Under the pieces are notes generated by a model that saw nothing but the letters and a program-made list of their open reading frames with translations, was not told the origin of the DNA and made no database searches. A program made the translations under genes and the position numbers. 32,771 nt of DNA from the NCBI GenBank assembly GCA_023260255.1, contig JALQVV010000089.1, positions 1 through 32,771 on the forward strand. The letters run 5' to 3'. This document shows, one piece after another, positions 1-9,621 of the stretch. How positions within the stretch are numbered: position 1 is the first letter of the stretch; each line of letters begins with the position of its first letter. The DNA is from Candidatus Saccharimonadia bacterium (GTDB lineage: Bacteria > Patescibacteriota > Saccharimonadia > Saccharimonadales > Saccharimonadaceae).

Positions 1-7
1 CAAGAAA

Positions 8-352
8 TCAATTCTGAAGTATGTCGAATGCTTTACGCAATGCTTCTACTTCTTGTTCACTATCCCCGGCTGCTTCTCTTTTGGCTATTTCTGATTGCAA
101 CCACTTTAGATGTGACACTTCCTCATCTGATCGTTCCGAAGCTAGTCGTATGGAGCGTGCTGACTTGTCGGATTTGGTCAAATACCCCTTGACGATCAGG
201 CCATCCACATGTACTGCCACCGTCGACACTGATTTGTACCCAAGCGCAGACATAATTTCACGATAGCTCGGAGCATAGTCATGTTCTTTTAAAAAATCGC
301 CGATAAACTGCAGCAGTTCCTGCTGCTTTTTTGTTGCCCGTTCACGCGGCAT
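8..352 (-). CDS. LexA-like winged-helix (N-terminal HTH) protein lacking the S24 peptidase domain
   Basis: 114 aa ORF; ATKKQQELLQFIGDFLKEHDYAPSYREIMSALGYKSVSTVAVHVDGLIVKGYL...RSIRL matches the LexA DNA-binding domain; in-frame stop (tca at 8-10 on + strand) ends the protein before any protease domain. Confidence 0.85.
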   Translation of the reverse strand: MPRERATKKQQELLQFIGDFLKEHDYAPSYREIMSALGYKSVSTVAVHVDGLIVKGYLTKSDKSARSIRLASERSDEEVSHLKWLQSEIAKREAAGDSEQEVEALRKAFDILQN

Positions 353-1664
353 GTTTTTTCTTCGCCTTTTTCGGTGCTTTTACCACCGCCACTGGTGCCG
401 CCACAGCGACCGCCGCCAGCCCCCACCAAACAATACTCACCGTATCATCTGTCCATACAGGGAGTAGTAGTCCAATAATCGCAAGCCCTACGCCACTACC
501 AAATACACCAAGGGCCAATGCACTCTGTCGGCGGCGCCACAGCCGTATCATGATTTCAACAAACAACCAGCCAAATACCGCTAGTCCAAGCCAGCCAACT
601 TCGTGCGCGACAAGCAAATAGTGGTTTTCAATAACGATCGGTTTGTCCCCGAGGAGCGATGCCGATCCAGTACTACCCACACCAGCACCCAGCGGCTGCC
701 GGAGCATCCTCATCACTCCATCTGCCAGTGAATCCACGTGTCCCGTATTGGAATCAATATTCGCACCTGTCGCTGGGTTGTTATGCAAAATCACATTTGA
801 TACGACATAGCTATCTCTCAACACATACAGCACGCCCGCGATCAGAACTGCCGCAATCGCCAAACCAATCACAATTTGTTTGCGCGTTTTACTGGCGACA
901 ACAGCAATCACAACAACAGCAAGTGTTGCCACTGCCGCAATCAAACTGCTCCGCGAATATGTAGCACCCAGTGTCATCCCAACCGCCACAGCCGCAGCGC
1001 CAGCCAACCACCAGCTCCGTTGTTGCAGTTTCCACCGAACCGACAGTGCAGCCAATAGTCCAATCATGATCACCGCATACGCACCAAGCGGGTTTGGACC
1101 ACGTAGCGTACTATTAATGCGTACGAATGCAGGATTTTCGTCAACAGTCAGGTACGGCGCAATCGTTGCCTTGCTATAGCCGATCGTTGCCAAAAAATCA
1201 CGTGGCAACACCAAAATCTGCAGCAGCGCAAACCCTATCACCACTACCGCCCCCCCAGCCAGCACCCATATGAATAGTCGCCGAAACTGCGGGAATAATG
1301 TGATAAATCCATAGACTAATACAAAATACAATATAAAGCGCAGATCAATCAGGAGCCCAGCACCTGCAGTCTGTAGCCCATTCTGAAACACGGCGATCAT
1401 CACAAAATGCAGCCCAGCAAACACCAAACATAGCTGCATCAATCGGTCACTCAACAACCTATTCACCATGTTGCGCTGCACACTACTAACAATCAGGAGC
1501 ACCAATGCCACACCCATCAGCAGCTCTTTCCAGGCTTTAATGAACAGCTCGCCGCCTGGCCACTGTGTCCCTAGCCATAGCGTTAGTGGCGTATGAATTA
1601 CCATACCACCAGCAATTACTAGCAAAATCCCCAAGAGTATTCGCTCAAAAAGCAGCAGCATCAT
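342..1664 (-). CDS. O-antigen ligase / Wzy polymerase-like polytopic membrane protein
   Basis: Multi-TM protein with large extracytoplasmic loop containing RxNxTLRGPNPLG and ENHYLLVAHEVGWLGL, typical of the O-antigen ligase family. The ORF track starts at 1694; the ATG at 1664 is preferred because a TATACT -10 element lies inside the longer ORF. Confidence 0.75.
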   Translation of the reverse strand: MMLLLFERILLGILLVIAGGMVIHTPLTLWLGTQWPGGELFIKAWKELLMGVALVLLIVSSVQRNMVNRLLSDRLMQLCLVFAGLHFVMIAVFQNGLQTAGAGLLIDLRFILYFVLVYGFITLFPQFRRLFIWVLAGGAVVVIGFALLQILVLPRDFLATIGYSKATIAPYLTVDENPAFVRINSTLRGPNPLGAYAVIMIGLLAALSVRWKLQQRSWWLAGAAAVAVGMTLGATYSRSSLIAAVATLAVVVIAVVASKTRKQIVIGLAIAAVLIAGVLYVLRDSYVVSNVILHNNPATGANIDSNTGHVDSLADGVMRMLRQPLGAGVGSTGSASLLGDKPIVIENHYLLVAHEVGWLGLAVFGWLFVEIMIRLWRRRQSALALGVFGSGVGLAIIGLLLPVWTDDTVSIVWWGLAAVAVAAPVAVVKAPKKAKKKHAA

Positions 1665-1670
1665 GCATAC

Positions 1671-1676
1671 AGTATA
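1671..1676 (-). promoter_or_regulatory. -10 TATACT, 6 nt upstream of ATG 1664 of the ligase-like gene
   Basis: Minus strand AAGGTATACTGTATGCATGATGCTG. Confidence 0.5.
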
Positions 1677-1785
1677 CCTTACAACTAAGGCCATAGCGCC
1701 TCATCACCCAAAAAATAATCTGGCTCTGCCAGAGAGATGACAGGTGTGGTGAGGGGTTATGGTGGTGTATAATGATGTCAATATT

Positions 1786-3243
1786 ATGCCAACCAAGAAC
1801 AACAAGTTTTACAGCCTCATCCTGGTACTGGCCGACATCCTCATTTTGTTCGCTGTTTTTACGCTGGCGTATGTTATCCGCGTTCAGTATGACAATCGCC
1901 CACTACTCGCTCCCATTTATGCATTAGATTACTTTCAGGCGTTTTTGGTTATTGTCCCTATTTGGGTCCTCATCTTTGCTACGCTTGGCCTGTATAGCGC
2001 CAGTACCTACAATCGCCGACTTGTCGAATGGGGCAAGATCGCTCTTGGCGCCTTCCTCGGGATCCTCGTTGTTATTGGGTGGGAATATGTCAGCGAACGC
2101 CACATTTTTCCTGCTCGATTAGTCGCAGTATATTCGCTGTTCGGTGCATTTTTCCTATTGGTATTCGAACGCGAAGTACTGCGCTTTATCCGTGGCCTCA
2201 TGTTCCGGTTTGGCCGGGGTATTAACCGTGTACTGATCGTTGGCAACAGTCCCGCAACACGTGATATCGCCGATAATTTGTCATTCACTCACAAAAGCGG
2301 CTACAAAATCGTGGCGATTGCTGGCCCTGCTCGGCTTATCCCACCCGGGCTCGAAGTCGAACATTTTTCATCGGTCGAATCAGCCCTCAAAAAACTACGC
2401 GACCTGCGCATCACCACCATCATCCAGACTGATTTGTATGAAAGCGGTGAACGCAACCAGCGAATCCTGAGCGCTGCGCAGACCAATCACATCGCCTACA
2501 GTTTTGTACCCGGCGAACCAGAATTTTACACTGGCAAAAACACTGTTGACGTGTTCCTCGGCTATCCTATGATTTCTGTCAGCCAAACCCCACTTGTTGG
2601 TTGGGGTGATATTGCCAAACGCATCTTTGATGTCATTGTGACGATCATCGTACTGGTTGTTCTCTCACCACTATTTCTCGCCATTGTCATCCTACAAAAA
2701 ATCTTCAACCCAGGACCAATCTTTTACCAAAACAAACGCCTCACCCGCCATGCACAACCATTTGGTATGTACAAATTCCGCAGTATGAAACCAAAATACG
2801 GCAAAAAAGATGCAGTGCAGGATTTCATCGACATGGGCCGCCCCGACCTAGCCGAGGAGTACGAAAAAAACCGCAAAATTCTAAGCCAGCCTGACCCACG
2901 CATCACTGCCTTTGGGCATTTCATCCGCAAAACATCAATCGACGAATTACCACAACTTATCAATGTCCTACGCGGTGAACTCAGTCTTGTCGGCCCCCGC
3001 CCCATTGAACCTGTCGAATTACCGCGATACAAAGGTCGCGGCCCATTACTACTCAGTGTTCGTTCAGGTATGACGGGCCTGTGGCAAGTTTCAGGACGTA
3101 ACGATTTGTCATTTGAACAGCGTGTCGAGCTCGAGTTATACTATGCCCAGAACTGGTCGTTCTGGCTTGATCTGAAAATCATTATGAAAACGCCAAAAGC
3201 ACTATTAGGGCGAAGAGGAGTACCAAACACGCATGGCAAATAA
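1786..3243 (+). CDS. Polyprenyl glycosylphosphotransferase (WcaJ/WbaP-like initiating sugar transferase)
   Basis: N-terminal TM bundle plus C-terminal bacterial sugar transferase domain: KRIFDVIVTIIVLVVLSPLF, YKFRSM, RKTSIDELPQLINVLRGELSLVGPRP, SGMTGLWQVSGRN. Start at 1786 (MPTKNN) preferred over 1759 because TATAAT (1768-1773) lies between. Confidence 0.92.
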   Translation: MPTKNNKFYSLILVLADILILFAVFTLAYVIRVQYDNRPLLAPIYALDYFQAFLVIVPIWVLIFATLGLYSASTYNRRLVEWGKIALGAFLGILVVIGWEYVSERHIFPARLVAVYSLFGAFFLLVFEREVLRFIRGLMFRFGRGINRVLIVGNSPATRDIADNLSFTHKSGYKIVAIAGPARLIPPGLEVEHFSSVESALKKLRDLRITTIIQTDLYESGERNQRILSAAQTNHIAYSFVPGEPEFYTGKNTVDVFLGYPMISVSQTPLVGWGDIAKRIFDVIVTIIVLVVLSPLFLAIVILQKIFNPGPIFYQNKRLTRHAQPFGMYKFRSMKPKYGKKDAVQDFIDMGRPDLAEEYEKNRKILSQPDPRITAFGHFIRKTSIDELPQLINVLRGELSLVGPRPIEPVELPRYKGRGPLLLSVRSGMTGLWQVSGRNDLSFEQRVELELYYAQNWSFWLDLKIIMKTPKALLGRRGVPNTHGK

Positions 3244-4360
3244 CCCACCCAAAATCGCAATCGTCGCCGACTGGCTGACAAACATGGGTGGGGCAGAGCG
3301 AGTAGTATTGGCACTACACGAAGCTTTTCCTGATGCACCAATCTACACCAGTACATTTGTGCCCGAGAACCTGCCCGAATTTGCCGGGCTCGATGTTCGC
3401 ACCACCAACCTCCAAAATCTCCCCGGCCCACTTCGCCGACTGCACAAGTTCTTCCCGTCACAGCGTGTTCATGCGTTTCGCGACCTCGACTTGTCCGAAT
3501 ACGACATCATCATTAGCAGTAGCAGCGCCGAGGCCAAACAAGTGCGCAAAACACGCCCGGGCCAAGTGCATATCTGCTATTGTCACACCCCTATTCGCTA
3601 CTATTGGTCGCATTACGACGATTACCGTCGCGATCCGGGATTTGGCCGTCTTAATTGGCTGGTTCGTTTTGCCATGCCATTTGCTATACCTCCACTTAAA
3701 AAAGCTGACTACGAAGCGGCACAAAATGTCGACGTCTTCATCGCCAACAGTACTGAAGTCCAGCAGCGCATTAAAAAATACTACGACCGTAACTCGATTG
3801 TTATCCATCCACCAGTTGATATCAGCCGTTTCACGCCCGCCCGTGTCCGTGATAATTATTACGTCACGGCCGGTCGTCAGGTGCCCTACAAACGTATCGA
3901 CCTCGCCGTTGGCGCCGCAACCGAACTCGGCATCCCACTCAAAGTTTTTGGCAATGGCAGCGAACACGAACGCATCGTCAAACTCGCCGGGCCAACCGTC
4001 GAGTTCTATACCGATCGCACCGGCGACGCTTCCGACCAAGCACTCACCGATGCCCTCAATCATGCCAAAGGCTTTATATTCCCTAGCGAAGAAGACTTTG
4101 GTATCGTCGCAGTCGAAGCATTGGCTGCTGGCGCCCCAGTCATCGCACTTAGCCGTGGCGGCAGCAAAGACATTGTCGAAGACGGCGTCAGCGGTGTACT
4201 ATTTCGTGACCAAAACCCCGACTCCATCGCCAACGCCATTCGCTATGCCGAGTCACTAACATTCCTGCCCGGTACGCTCCGCCGCAAGGCCAAACGTTTC
4301 GACAAATCACTCTTCATTACAAAAATCCGCAAAGTCGTAGCAGACAACTACAAAAAATAA
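3233..4360 (+). CDS. Glycosyltransferase family 4 (WbaZ-like)
   Basis: GT4 motifs FIFPSEEDFGIVAVEALAAGAPVIAL; overlaps the upstream CDS by 11 nt; AGAGGA SD-like motif upstream. Confidence 0.9.
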   Translation: MANNPPKIAIVADWLTNMGGAERVVLALHEAFPDAPIYTSTFVPENLPEFAGLDVRTTNLQNLPGPLRRLHKFFPSQRVHAFRDLDLSEYDIIISSSSAEAKQVRKTRPGQVHICYCHTPIRYYWSHYDDYRRDPGFGRLNWLVRFAMPFAIPPLKKADYEAAQNVDVFIANSTEVQQRIKKYYDRNSIVIHPPVDISRFTPARVRDNYYVTAGRQVPYKRIDLAVGAATELGIPLKVFGNGSEHERIVKLAGPTVEFYTDRTGDASDQALTDALNHAKGFIFPSEEDFGIVAVEALAAGAPVIALSRGGSKDIVEDGVSGVLFRDQNPDSIANAIRYAESLTFLPGTLRRKAKRFDKSLFITKIRKVVADNYKK

Positions 4361-4361
4361 A

Positions 4362-6188
4362 TTACTCAACCGTTACGCTTTTTGCCAGATTTCGTGGCTG
4401 GTCGACATCATTGCCACGCATGACCGCTACATAGTAGGCGAACAGTTGCGACAATACATTGAATACAAGTGGTGTCAGTAGGTGCAGTTTTGTATTTACC
4501 CGTATGACGTGTTCGGCAGCGATACGTTTGTCTGTGTCGGTTATCACAATCGCATGTGCACCACGGGCATTCATTTCGATTAAATTACTCTGTGCCTTTT
4601 CGTACAGCCAATTATCCTGCAGATAAAACACTTCAAAAAACGTATCGTCAATCAGTGCGATCGGCCCATGCTTCAACTCGCCCGCAGCATACCCCTCCGC
4701 ATGAACATAGCCGACTTCTTTCATTTTCAACGCACCTTCTAGCGCAACAGGGTAGAGTGTATCGCGGCCGATGTAAAGCGCATGTTCGTACTGCGCATAT
4801 TTCTTTGCAAGCCTTTCCATTTCTTTATCGTGGGCCACAATACACTTTTCTATTTCACTAGGCAGCAACTCTAATTCACGTATATAGTCCGAGATTTCTT
4901 TTACTCCCACACCCTTTGCTTGCGCAACCATCAGTCCAAAAATCATGATAGCGGCAACCTGCGACGTAAATGCCTTGGTACTGGCCACGCTAATTTCGGC
5001 ACCAACATGCACATACACCCCACCATCCACTTCACGGGCAATCGTACTACCAACGGCATTTACGACCCCAAGTGTTCGCACACCACGTCGCTTTAATTCC
5101 ATGAGACAAGCCAGTGTATCTGCTGTCTCGCCACTCTGACTGACAATTAGTGCAACCGTATTTTTTGGTACCGCAAATGATCGGTAGCGTAGCTCGCTCG
5201 CAATATACGAATTGAATGTCACGTCTCCCACAAATTGTTCCACCAAATACCCAGCTTGCAACCCCGCATAATACGCTGTACCACAGCCAATGACCATCAC
5301 ATTTTCAATGGCGCGTAGTTCCTCATCACTCATATTCAAACCGCCCAGCTTGGCCGTCATCGTGTCGGTGTTTACTCGTCCGCTGAGTGTACTGCGAAGA
5401 CTCTCAGGCTGTTCATAGATTTCTTTTAGGAGGAAATGATCAAAACCTTTCTTCTGGATCGACTGCAAATCCATTTCTAGTTTTTCTACTTTTGCGTCAA
5501 CTGTGTTCGCATCAATGTCATACAGCTGCACACCCTCTCGTGTACAGAGTCCTATCTCGCCATCATGCAAGTAAACAACCTGGTCTGTATACCCAACCAG
5601 TGCTGACCCATCGCTCGCAACAAACACTTCATCATCTCCAACTCCAACAATCAGCGGACTACCCTTGCGCGCTACCACGATCTCTTCCGGATTCTTCACG
5701 CTCAGCACCGCTATACCATACGCGCCAACAACCATTTTGAGCGCCCCGCTCACCGCATCAAGCAAACTTGCAGCATCTTTGTAGAGGTAGTCAATTAAAG
5801 CAGTTAGCACTTCTGTGTCGGTATCACTCTTGAAGTCATAATCATGCTTTATCAATTCAGCTTTCAAATCCTGATAGTTTTCAATAATGCCATTGTGCAC
5901 AAGGTAAATATCGCCGACTGTATGTGGGTGGGCATTGCGTTTACTCGGAGCTCCGTGCGTCGCCCACCTGGTATGCCCAATTCCCACTTGATCAGCGGTT
6001 TTGTGAGTTGCTACTTTTTTCTCTAGCTCGGCTACTTTGCCCTTTTCACGCAGGAGCGTTGCAGTACCTTTTTGGTTGAGTGTAGCTATTCCCGCACTAT
6101 CATATCCACGGTATTCTAGTCGCTTTAGTCCACTCACGAGTACCGGTTGAGCTTGCTTGTTACCGATATAACCAACTATTCCGCACAT
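4362..6188 (-). CDS. glmS: Glutamine--fructose-6-phosphate aminotransferase (isomerizing)
   Basis: MCGIVGYIG N-terminal nucleophile Cys domain, GHTRWATHG, SQSGETADTLA SIS domains, C-terminal PRNLAKSVTVE. Confidence 0.97.
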   Translation of the reverse strand: MCGIVGYIGNKQAQPVLVSGLKRLEYRGYDSAGIATLNQKGTATLLREKGKVAELEKKVATHKTADQVGIGHTRWATHGAPSKRNAHPHTVGDIYLVHNGIIENYQDLKAELIKHDYDFKSDTDTEVLTALIDYLYKDAASLLDAVSGALKMVVGAYGIAVLSVKNPEEIVVARKGSPLIVGVGDDEVFVASDGSALVGYTDQVVYLHDGEIGLCTREGVQLYDIDANTVDAKVEKLEMDLQSIQKKGFDHFLLKEIYEQPESLRSTLSGRVNTDTMTAKLGGLNMSDEELRAIENVMVIGCGTAYYAGLQAGYLVEQFVGDVTFNSYIASELRYRSFAVPKNTVALIVSQSGETADTLACLMELKRRGVRTLGVVNAVGSTIAREVDGGVYVHVGAEISVASTKAFTSQVAAIMIFGLMVAQAKGVGVKEISDYIRELELLPSEIEKCIVAHDKEMERLAKKYAQYEHALYIGRDTLYPVALEGALKMKEVGYVHAEGYAAGELKHGPIALIDDTFFEVFYLQDNWLYEKAQSNLIEMNARGAHAIVITDTDKRIAAEHVIRVNTKLHLLTPLVFNVLSQLFAYYVAVMRGNDVDQPRNLAKSVTVE

Positions 6189-6291
6189 GATCTATATCCT
6201 TTCGGCGCATGAAATATATCATGCTTGTGCATCTATCGTAACATTAAACTTTTTGGAAAATTTAGTAAAATGTATATATTACAACTATATA

Positions 6292-6819
6292 TTAACTTTC
6301 CGACCGCTTTTCTATAGCCTTGGCAATCACAGTGTCGTGATGCCCCATAAGATTACTTGGTAGTGCATTAACGGGGAAGAATTTCATGCTCTCTAGCAAT
6401 TCTCCACAATCTTTCAATTCAGCATAGAACAACTGATCCAACTCTCTACCTCGTTCAATTTCCCAGAATTCCGTACTCACATATTTAGGTTCGGTGATTG
6501 CTACAAGATCGTAGAGCTCATCGTGAAGTATTCGTTCAAAACAGGTGACAAATGTACCCTCAGCATCTGTCGATCGAAGGACCGTTCCGGGTATGTGCCA
6601 CTGACCCGGCCAGTGCTTATCATCATCAGGTCGCTTAGTTAGCAAAACGTGCAACTCGTTTTTTACCTGCTGAAAAATAACCATCTCTAACGTAGGCGTT
6701 ACAATTTTTGAGGTAATTGCCATAAACAAGGGATATGGCAGGTACCCACGCGACAGCCGTTTAACCACTTCGGCCGCTTTTTCTATCTCTTCATTTGAAG
6801 GATAGTCGGATTGACTCAT
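6292..6819 (-). CDS. Nudix-fold hydrolase-like protein with degenerate Nudix box
   Basis: HVLLTKRPDDDKHWPGQWHIPGTVLRSTDAEGTFVTCFERILHDEL resembles the Nudix core, but the GX5EX7REUXEEXGU box is imperfect; start overlaps manC stop as TAATG. Confidence 0.6.
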   Translation of the reverse strand: MSQSDYPSNEEIEKAAEVVKRLSRGYLPYPLFMAITSKIVTPTLEMVIFQQVKNELHVLLTKRPDDDKHWPGQWHIPGTVLRSTDAEGTFVTCFERILHDELYDLVAITEPKYVSTEFWEIERGRELDQLFYAELKDCGELLESMKFFPVNALPSNLMGHHDTVIAKAIEKRSES

Positions 6820-7859
6820 TATGACCCTTGGATCTTCTTTGCAATCTCGCCTACTCGCGGACTCAAATCCTTACGGGCAACCAGCAAGCCGTCTTTCGTG
6901 TTTACAACAACTATGTTATCCAGACCAATGACTGCGATATGCTTGTCGGGATCTTCATTACGAATATATGTATTTTCAACCTCTATATCATGGATGTTTT
7001 CGCCACGAAAATGATTCTGATTCTCATCTGATTGATTAGCTTCATGCAGGTCTTTAAAGTTACCGACATCCATCCAGTCAAACCCGGCTGGTATGACAAT
7101 GAGTGACGATGACTTTTCGATCAGCGCAACATCAATTACTTCGTTTTCAAATGACAAATACGTTTTAGCATAGTCATCAGGATCAACAATATCTTTCAGC
7201 TTTTCATAATTCGCCTTTAGCTCCGGCGCATATTCGTCCATCTCTTTTAGGAATGTATTCACCGAACCAACAAAATAGCCACAGTTCCACAAATAATTTC
7301 CACTAGCTACATAGCGACTTGCCGTTTCAAAATCAGGTTTTTCCTTAAAGCTCTGAACATGAAAGGCGCCATCGACACCCTCTATTTCCCCATTACGTTC
7401 AATGTAACCGAATCCGGTGGCGGGATATGTCGGTTCAATCCCAATCAGTACTATCTGGCTACATTTTTGCGATGCCTCAGCCGCTTCTTTAAACGACAAG
7501 GCAAACCCGTGCGAGTCACGAATATGATGATCAGCATGAATAAATGCAATCGGCTCATCATGGTCATGTCGTTTCGCTACATGCGCAAGTGCCGCCACGA
7601 TACAATTTGCAGTGCCTCGACGCCCTGGCTCCACTACAAAATGATCTTCGTCTAGCTCGGGCAACTGTGCCTTTAGTGCATCAGCATGACTAATGTCCGG
7701 CACGACATATACATCTTTACTCAATAATTTTGCACGCTCATATGTATTTTGCACCATCGACTTTTCGTTGGTTAGTGCTAGCAGTTGCTTTGGGTTGTTT
7801 GATGTTGACAGTGGCCATAAGCGGGTACCAGACCCCCCGGCAATAATAACGGTAATCAT
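6819..7859 (-). CDS. manC: Mannose-1-phosphate guanylyltransferase (nucleotidyltransferase domain only)
   Basis: MITVIIAGGSGTRLWPLSTSNNPKQLLAL, VVEPGRRGTANCIVAA, FKEKPDFETASRYVASGNYLWNCG, FDWMDVGNF. No C-terminal PMI cupin. Confidence 0.93.
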   Translation of the reverse strand: MITVIIAGGSGTRLWPLSTSNNPKQLLALTNEKSMVQNTYERAKLLSKDVYVVPDISHADALKAQLPELDEDHFVVEPGRRGTANCIVAALAHVAKRHDHDEPIAFIHADHHIRDSHGFALSFKEAAEASQKCSQIVLIGIEPTYPATGFGYIERNGEIEGVDGAFHVQSFKEKPDFETASRYVASGNYLWNCGYFVGSVNTFLKEMDEYAPELKANYEKLKDIVDPDDYAKTYLSFENEVIDVALIEKSSSLIVIPAGFDWMDVGNFKDLHEANQSDENQNHFRGENIHDIEVENTYIRNEDPDKHIAVIGLDNIVVVNTKDGLLVARKDLSPRVGEIAKKIQGS

Positions 7860-7866
7860 GTCACCT

Positions 7867-7872
7867 ATTATA
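7867..7872 (-). promoter_or_regulatory. -10 TATAAT of manC, 7 nt upstream of ATG
   Basis: Minus strand GGTATAATAGGTGACATG. Confidence 0.6.
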
Positions 7873-7874
7873 CC

Positions 7875-9590
7875 TTAGCTTCTAAATATTTTTGTCAGCA
7901 CATAATCAAACAGATCACCGACCCTTGGCTGCGAAACATAATATGTATTAGTCCCTTTTCGTGCGTCGACTAACACGCGAGGATCATTAGGCGTACGGAA
8001 AAATAAAACCTTGTTTCCCGCATCGTCTCTCACCTTTGTGAGACGTGAAAAGTTTTGTGGCAATGGAAAAGACTTTACATTTTCGCTACATCGCACAATA
8101 AATTTCCTCTCGTTTAACTCTTTGTGTTCGTCTTGGGTCTCAGTAGAGCATAGCGAAGGAGAATAGAATGATTCTTTAACATAGACTTGGCTCTTATCAA
8201 TACTCTTCACTGACTTACCCGCGTCGTCCACATAGCTTGGAAGGTATTCACCAATACCCATCGTCATATTCTGCATGTATTTCTGATCGATTCCTCCCGA
8301 GAATACGTTCGCCCCAAGAAATGTATACTTAAAATTGTGTGTGATTGGACCGAGTAATACTGTAATCACTATAAGTATTATTGATCCGTATGGAAGCAAC
8401 TGCCTCAATCTCCTATTTTTACTCACTAAGCTTGACCATATATAGACACACAACAGGATTAGCATGGGCACGATAAATGTCAGGAGTCGCCATGGGAATT
8501 GAAGAAGGTTAAGAAAACCTAGAAAATCATAGAGCGGCAAAGATATCTCTGTTTGCAAGAAGAAAAATATCGCAAGACATATAATAAGCACAGTGATATA
8601 AAGAGGTGTTTGTTGCTCCATTTTACGTTGATACACAAGATACATAACAGCTATTAAGCCCACTAGTAAAGGGACCCAGACTGTATAGTCTATTTGGAGT
8701 TGCAATTTCGTATAGTCTTGCAGCCAGACAAAATGCGTATCAATAAAGTACCTGTCAAGGGAAACCATCTGATGTTTTGGTAAAAAATTCTCCTCATTTA
8801 TGGAGGCGGGGTTATAGTCGTGAGTATAAATTTTATAGATAGCAAGATAAGGCATCATGATGGCTATGGATATAAGTCCCGCTATCGCCAACCTACGCAA
8901 GGTTTGTTTTTTTGTATCTTGAGGAATACGCGAAAATAAATGAGCGATACCTGCTACACCCAATAATAAAAGACTCGTGAGAGCGATAATATTGTGAGTA
9001 AAGAAGAGAAGTGTCATAAGAGGGATAATCCAATAGGAAAAAACCCTCTGCTTAAGTAGTATCATGCTCCAATACAGTACATATGGTATAAGCATATAAG
9101 CAGCAAACTCAGCCATGGCGGCTCTCACTAGCCAGTCCATGAACGCATAATTACCTAATATAAACAGTAGGGGAGCCGCAACCTGTAAACTAAAATGCCG
9201 TGTCAGTAAGCGTGTACAGAGGTACATCCCCCACCCACCCACCATGAGCCAGATAACTATCGTTAAAGCTATCGACAGCTTCACCGATCCCGATATTAAC
9301 AATATAGTTGCTGCTATGTAGTAAAAAGTCTTGTGATAAAAGAATGTACTCGGTGTTCCATAGCCATTAGCATCTCCTGAATACCATATCGGAAATAGAT
9401 CACCCTGCGCTATGTGTGCGGCGTAAACTTGTGTACGTGTACTAAAAGCTGTAAATTCATGGTTCATCGGCCAGCCGGGCTGCCGGAACACTAGAGACAC
9501 AGCCCCAATACTGGCTACAAGAAAGATGATCGACGCAATAAATACTCTGTTGCGTACATTTCTTCTTATTATCGTCTTCAGCCTATCCAT
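7875..9590 (-). CDS. Large integral membrane protein, GT-C-like / 6-pyruvoyl-tetrahydropterin-synthase-related membrane family
   Basis: 571 aa, about 12 hydrophobic segments with a first extracytoplasmic loop GWPMNHEFTAFSTRTQVYAAHIAQGDLFPIWYSGDANGYGTPSTFFYH; family recalled from pattern only. Confidence 0.5.
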   Translation of the reverse strand: MDRLKTIIRRNVRNRVFIASIIFLVASIGAVSLVFRQPGWPMNHEFTAFSTRTQVYAAHIAQGDLFPIWYSGDANGYGTPSTFFYHKTFYYIAATILLISGSVKLSIALTIVIWLMVGGWGMYLCTRLLTRHFSLQVAAPLLFILGNYAFMDWLVRAAMAEFAAYMLIPYVLYWSMILLKQRVFSYWIIPLMTLLFFTHNIIALTSLLLLGVAGIAHLFSRIPQDTKKQTLRRLAIAGLISIAIMMPYLAIYKIYTHDYNPASINEENFLPKHQMVSLDRYFIDTHFVWLQDYTKLQLQIDYTVWVPLLVGLIAVMYLVYQRKMEQQTPLYITVLIICLAIFFFLQTEISLPLYDFLGFLNLLQFPWRLLTFIVPMLILLCVYIWSSLVSKNRRLRQLLPYGSIILIVITVLLGPITHNFKYTFLGANVFSGGIDQKYMQNMTMGIGEYLPSYVDDAGKSVKSIDKSQVYVKESFYSPSLCSTETQDEHKELNERKFIVRCSENVKSFPLPQNFSRLTKVRDDAGNKVLFFRTPNDPRVLVDARKGTNTYYVSQPRVGDLFDYVLTKIFRS

Positions 9591-9621
9591 AGTCTTCCCA
9601 GCTATAAAACTCGGAATAGGC

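Noticed and set aside
880-940. CAACAA/CAGCAA-rich stretch resembling a microsatellite
   Set aside because: Imperfect, and in the minus frame it encodes a V/A-rich transmembrane segment of the ligase-like protein; codon bias explains it.
3333-4259. 308-aa plus-strand ORF and 201-aa minus-strand ORF (3458..4063) inside the GT4 gene
   Set aside because: Shadow ORFs in alternative frames of a well-supported glycosyltransferase; low-complexity S/T/P/H or unstructured translations with no recognisable domain.
6240-6291. AT-rich TATATATT-type imperfect palindrome after the nudix gene as a terminator
   Set aside because: Stem is A/T-only with mismatches and no clear U-tract; too weak to support.
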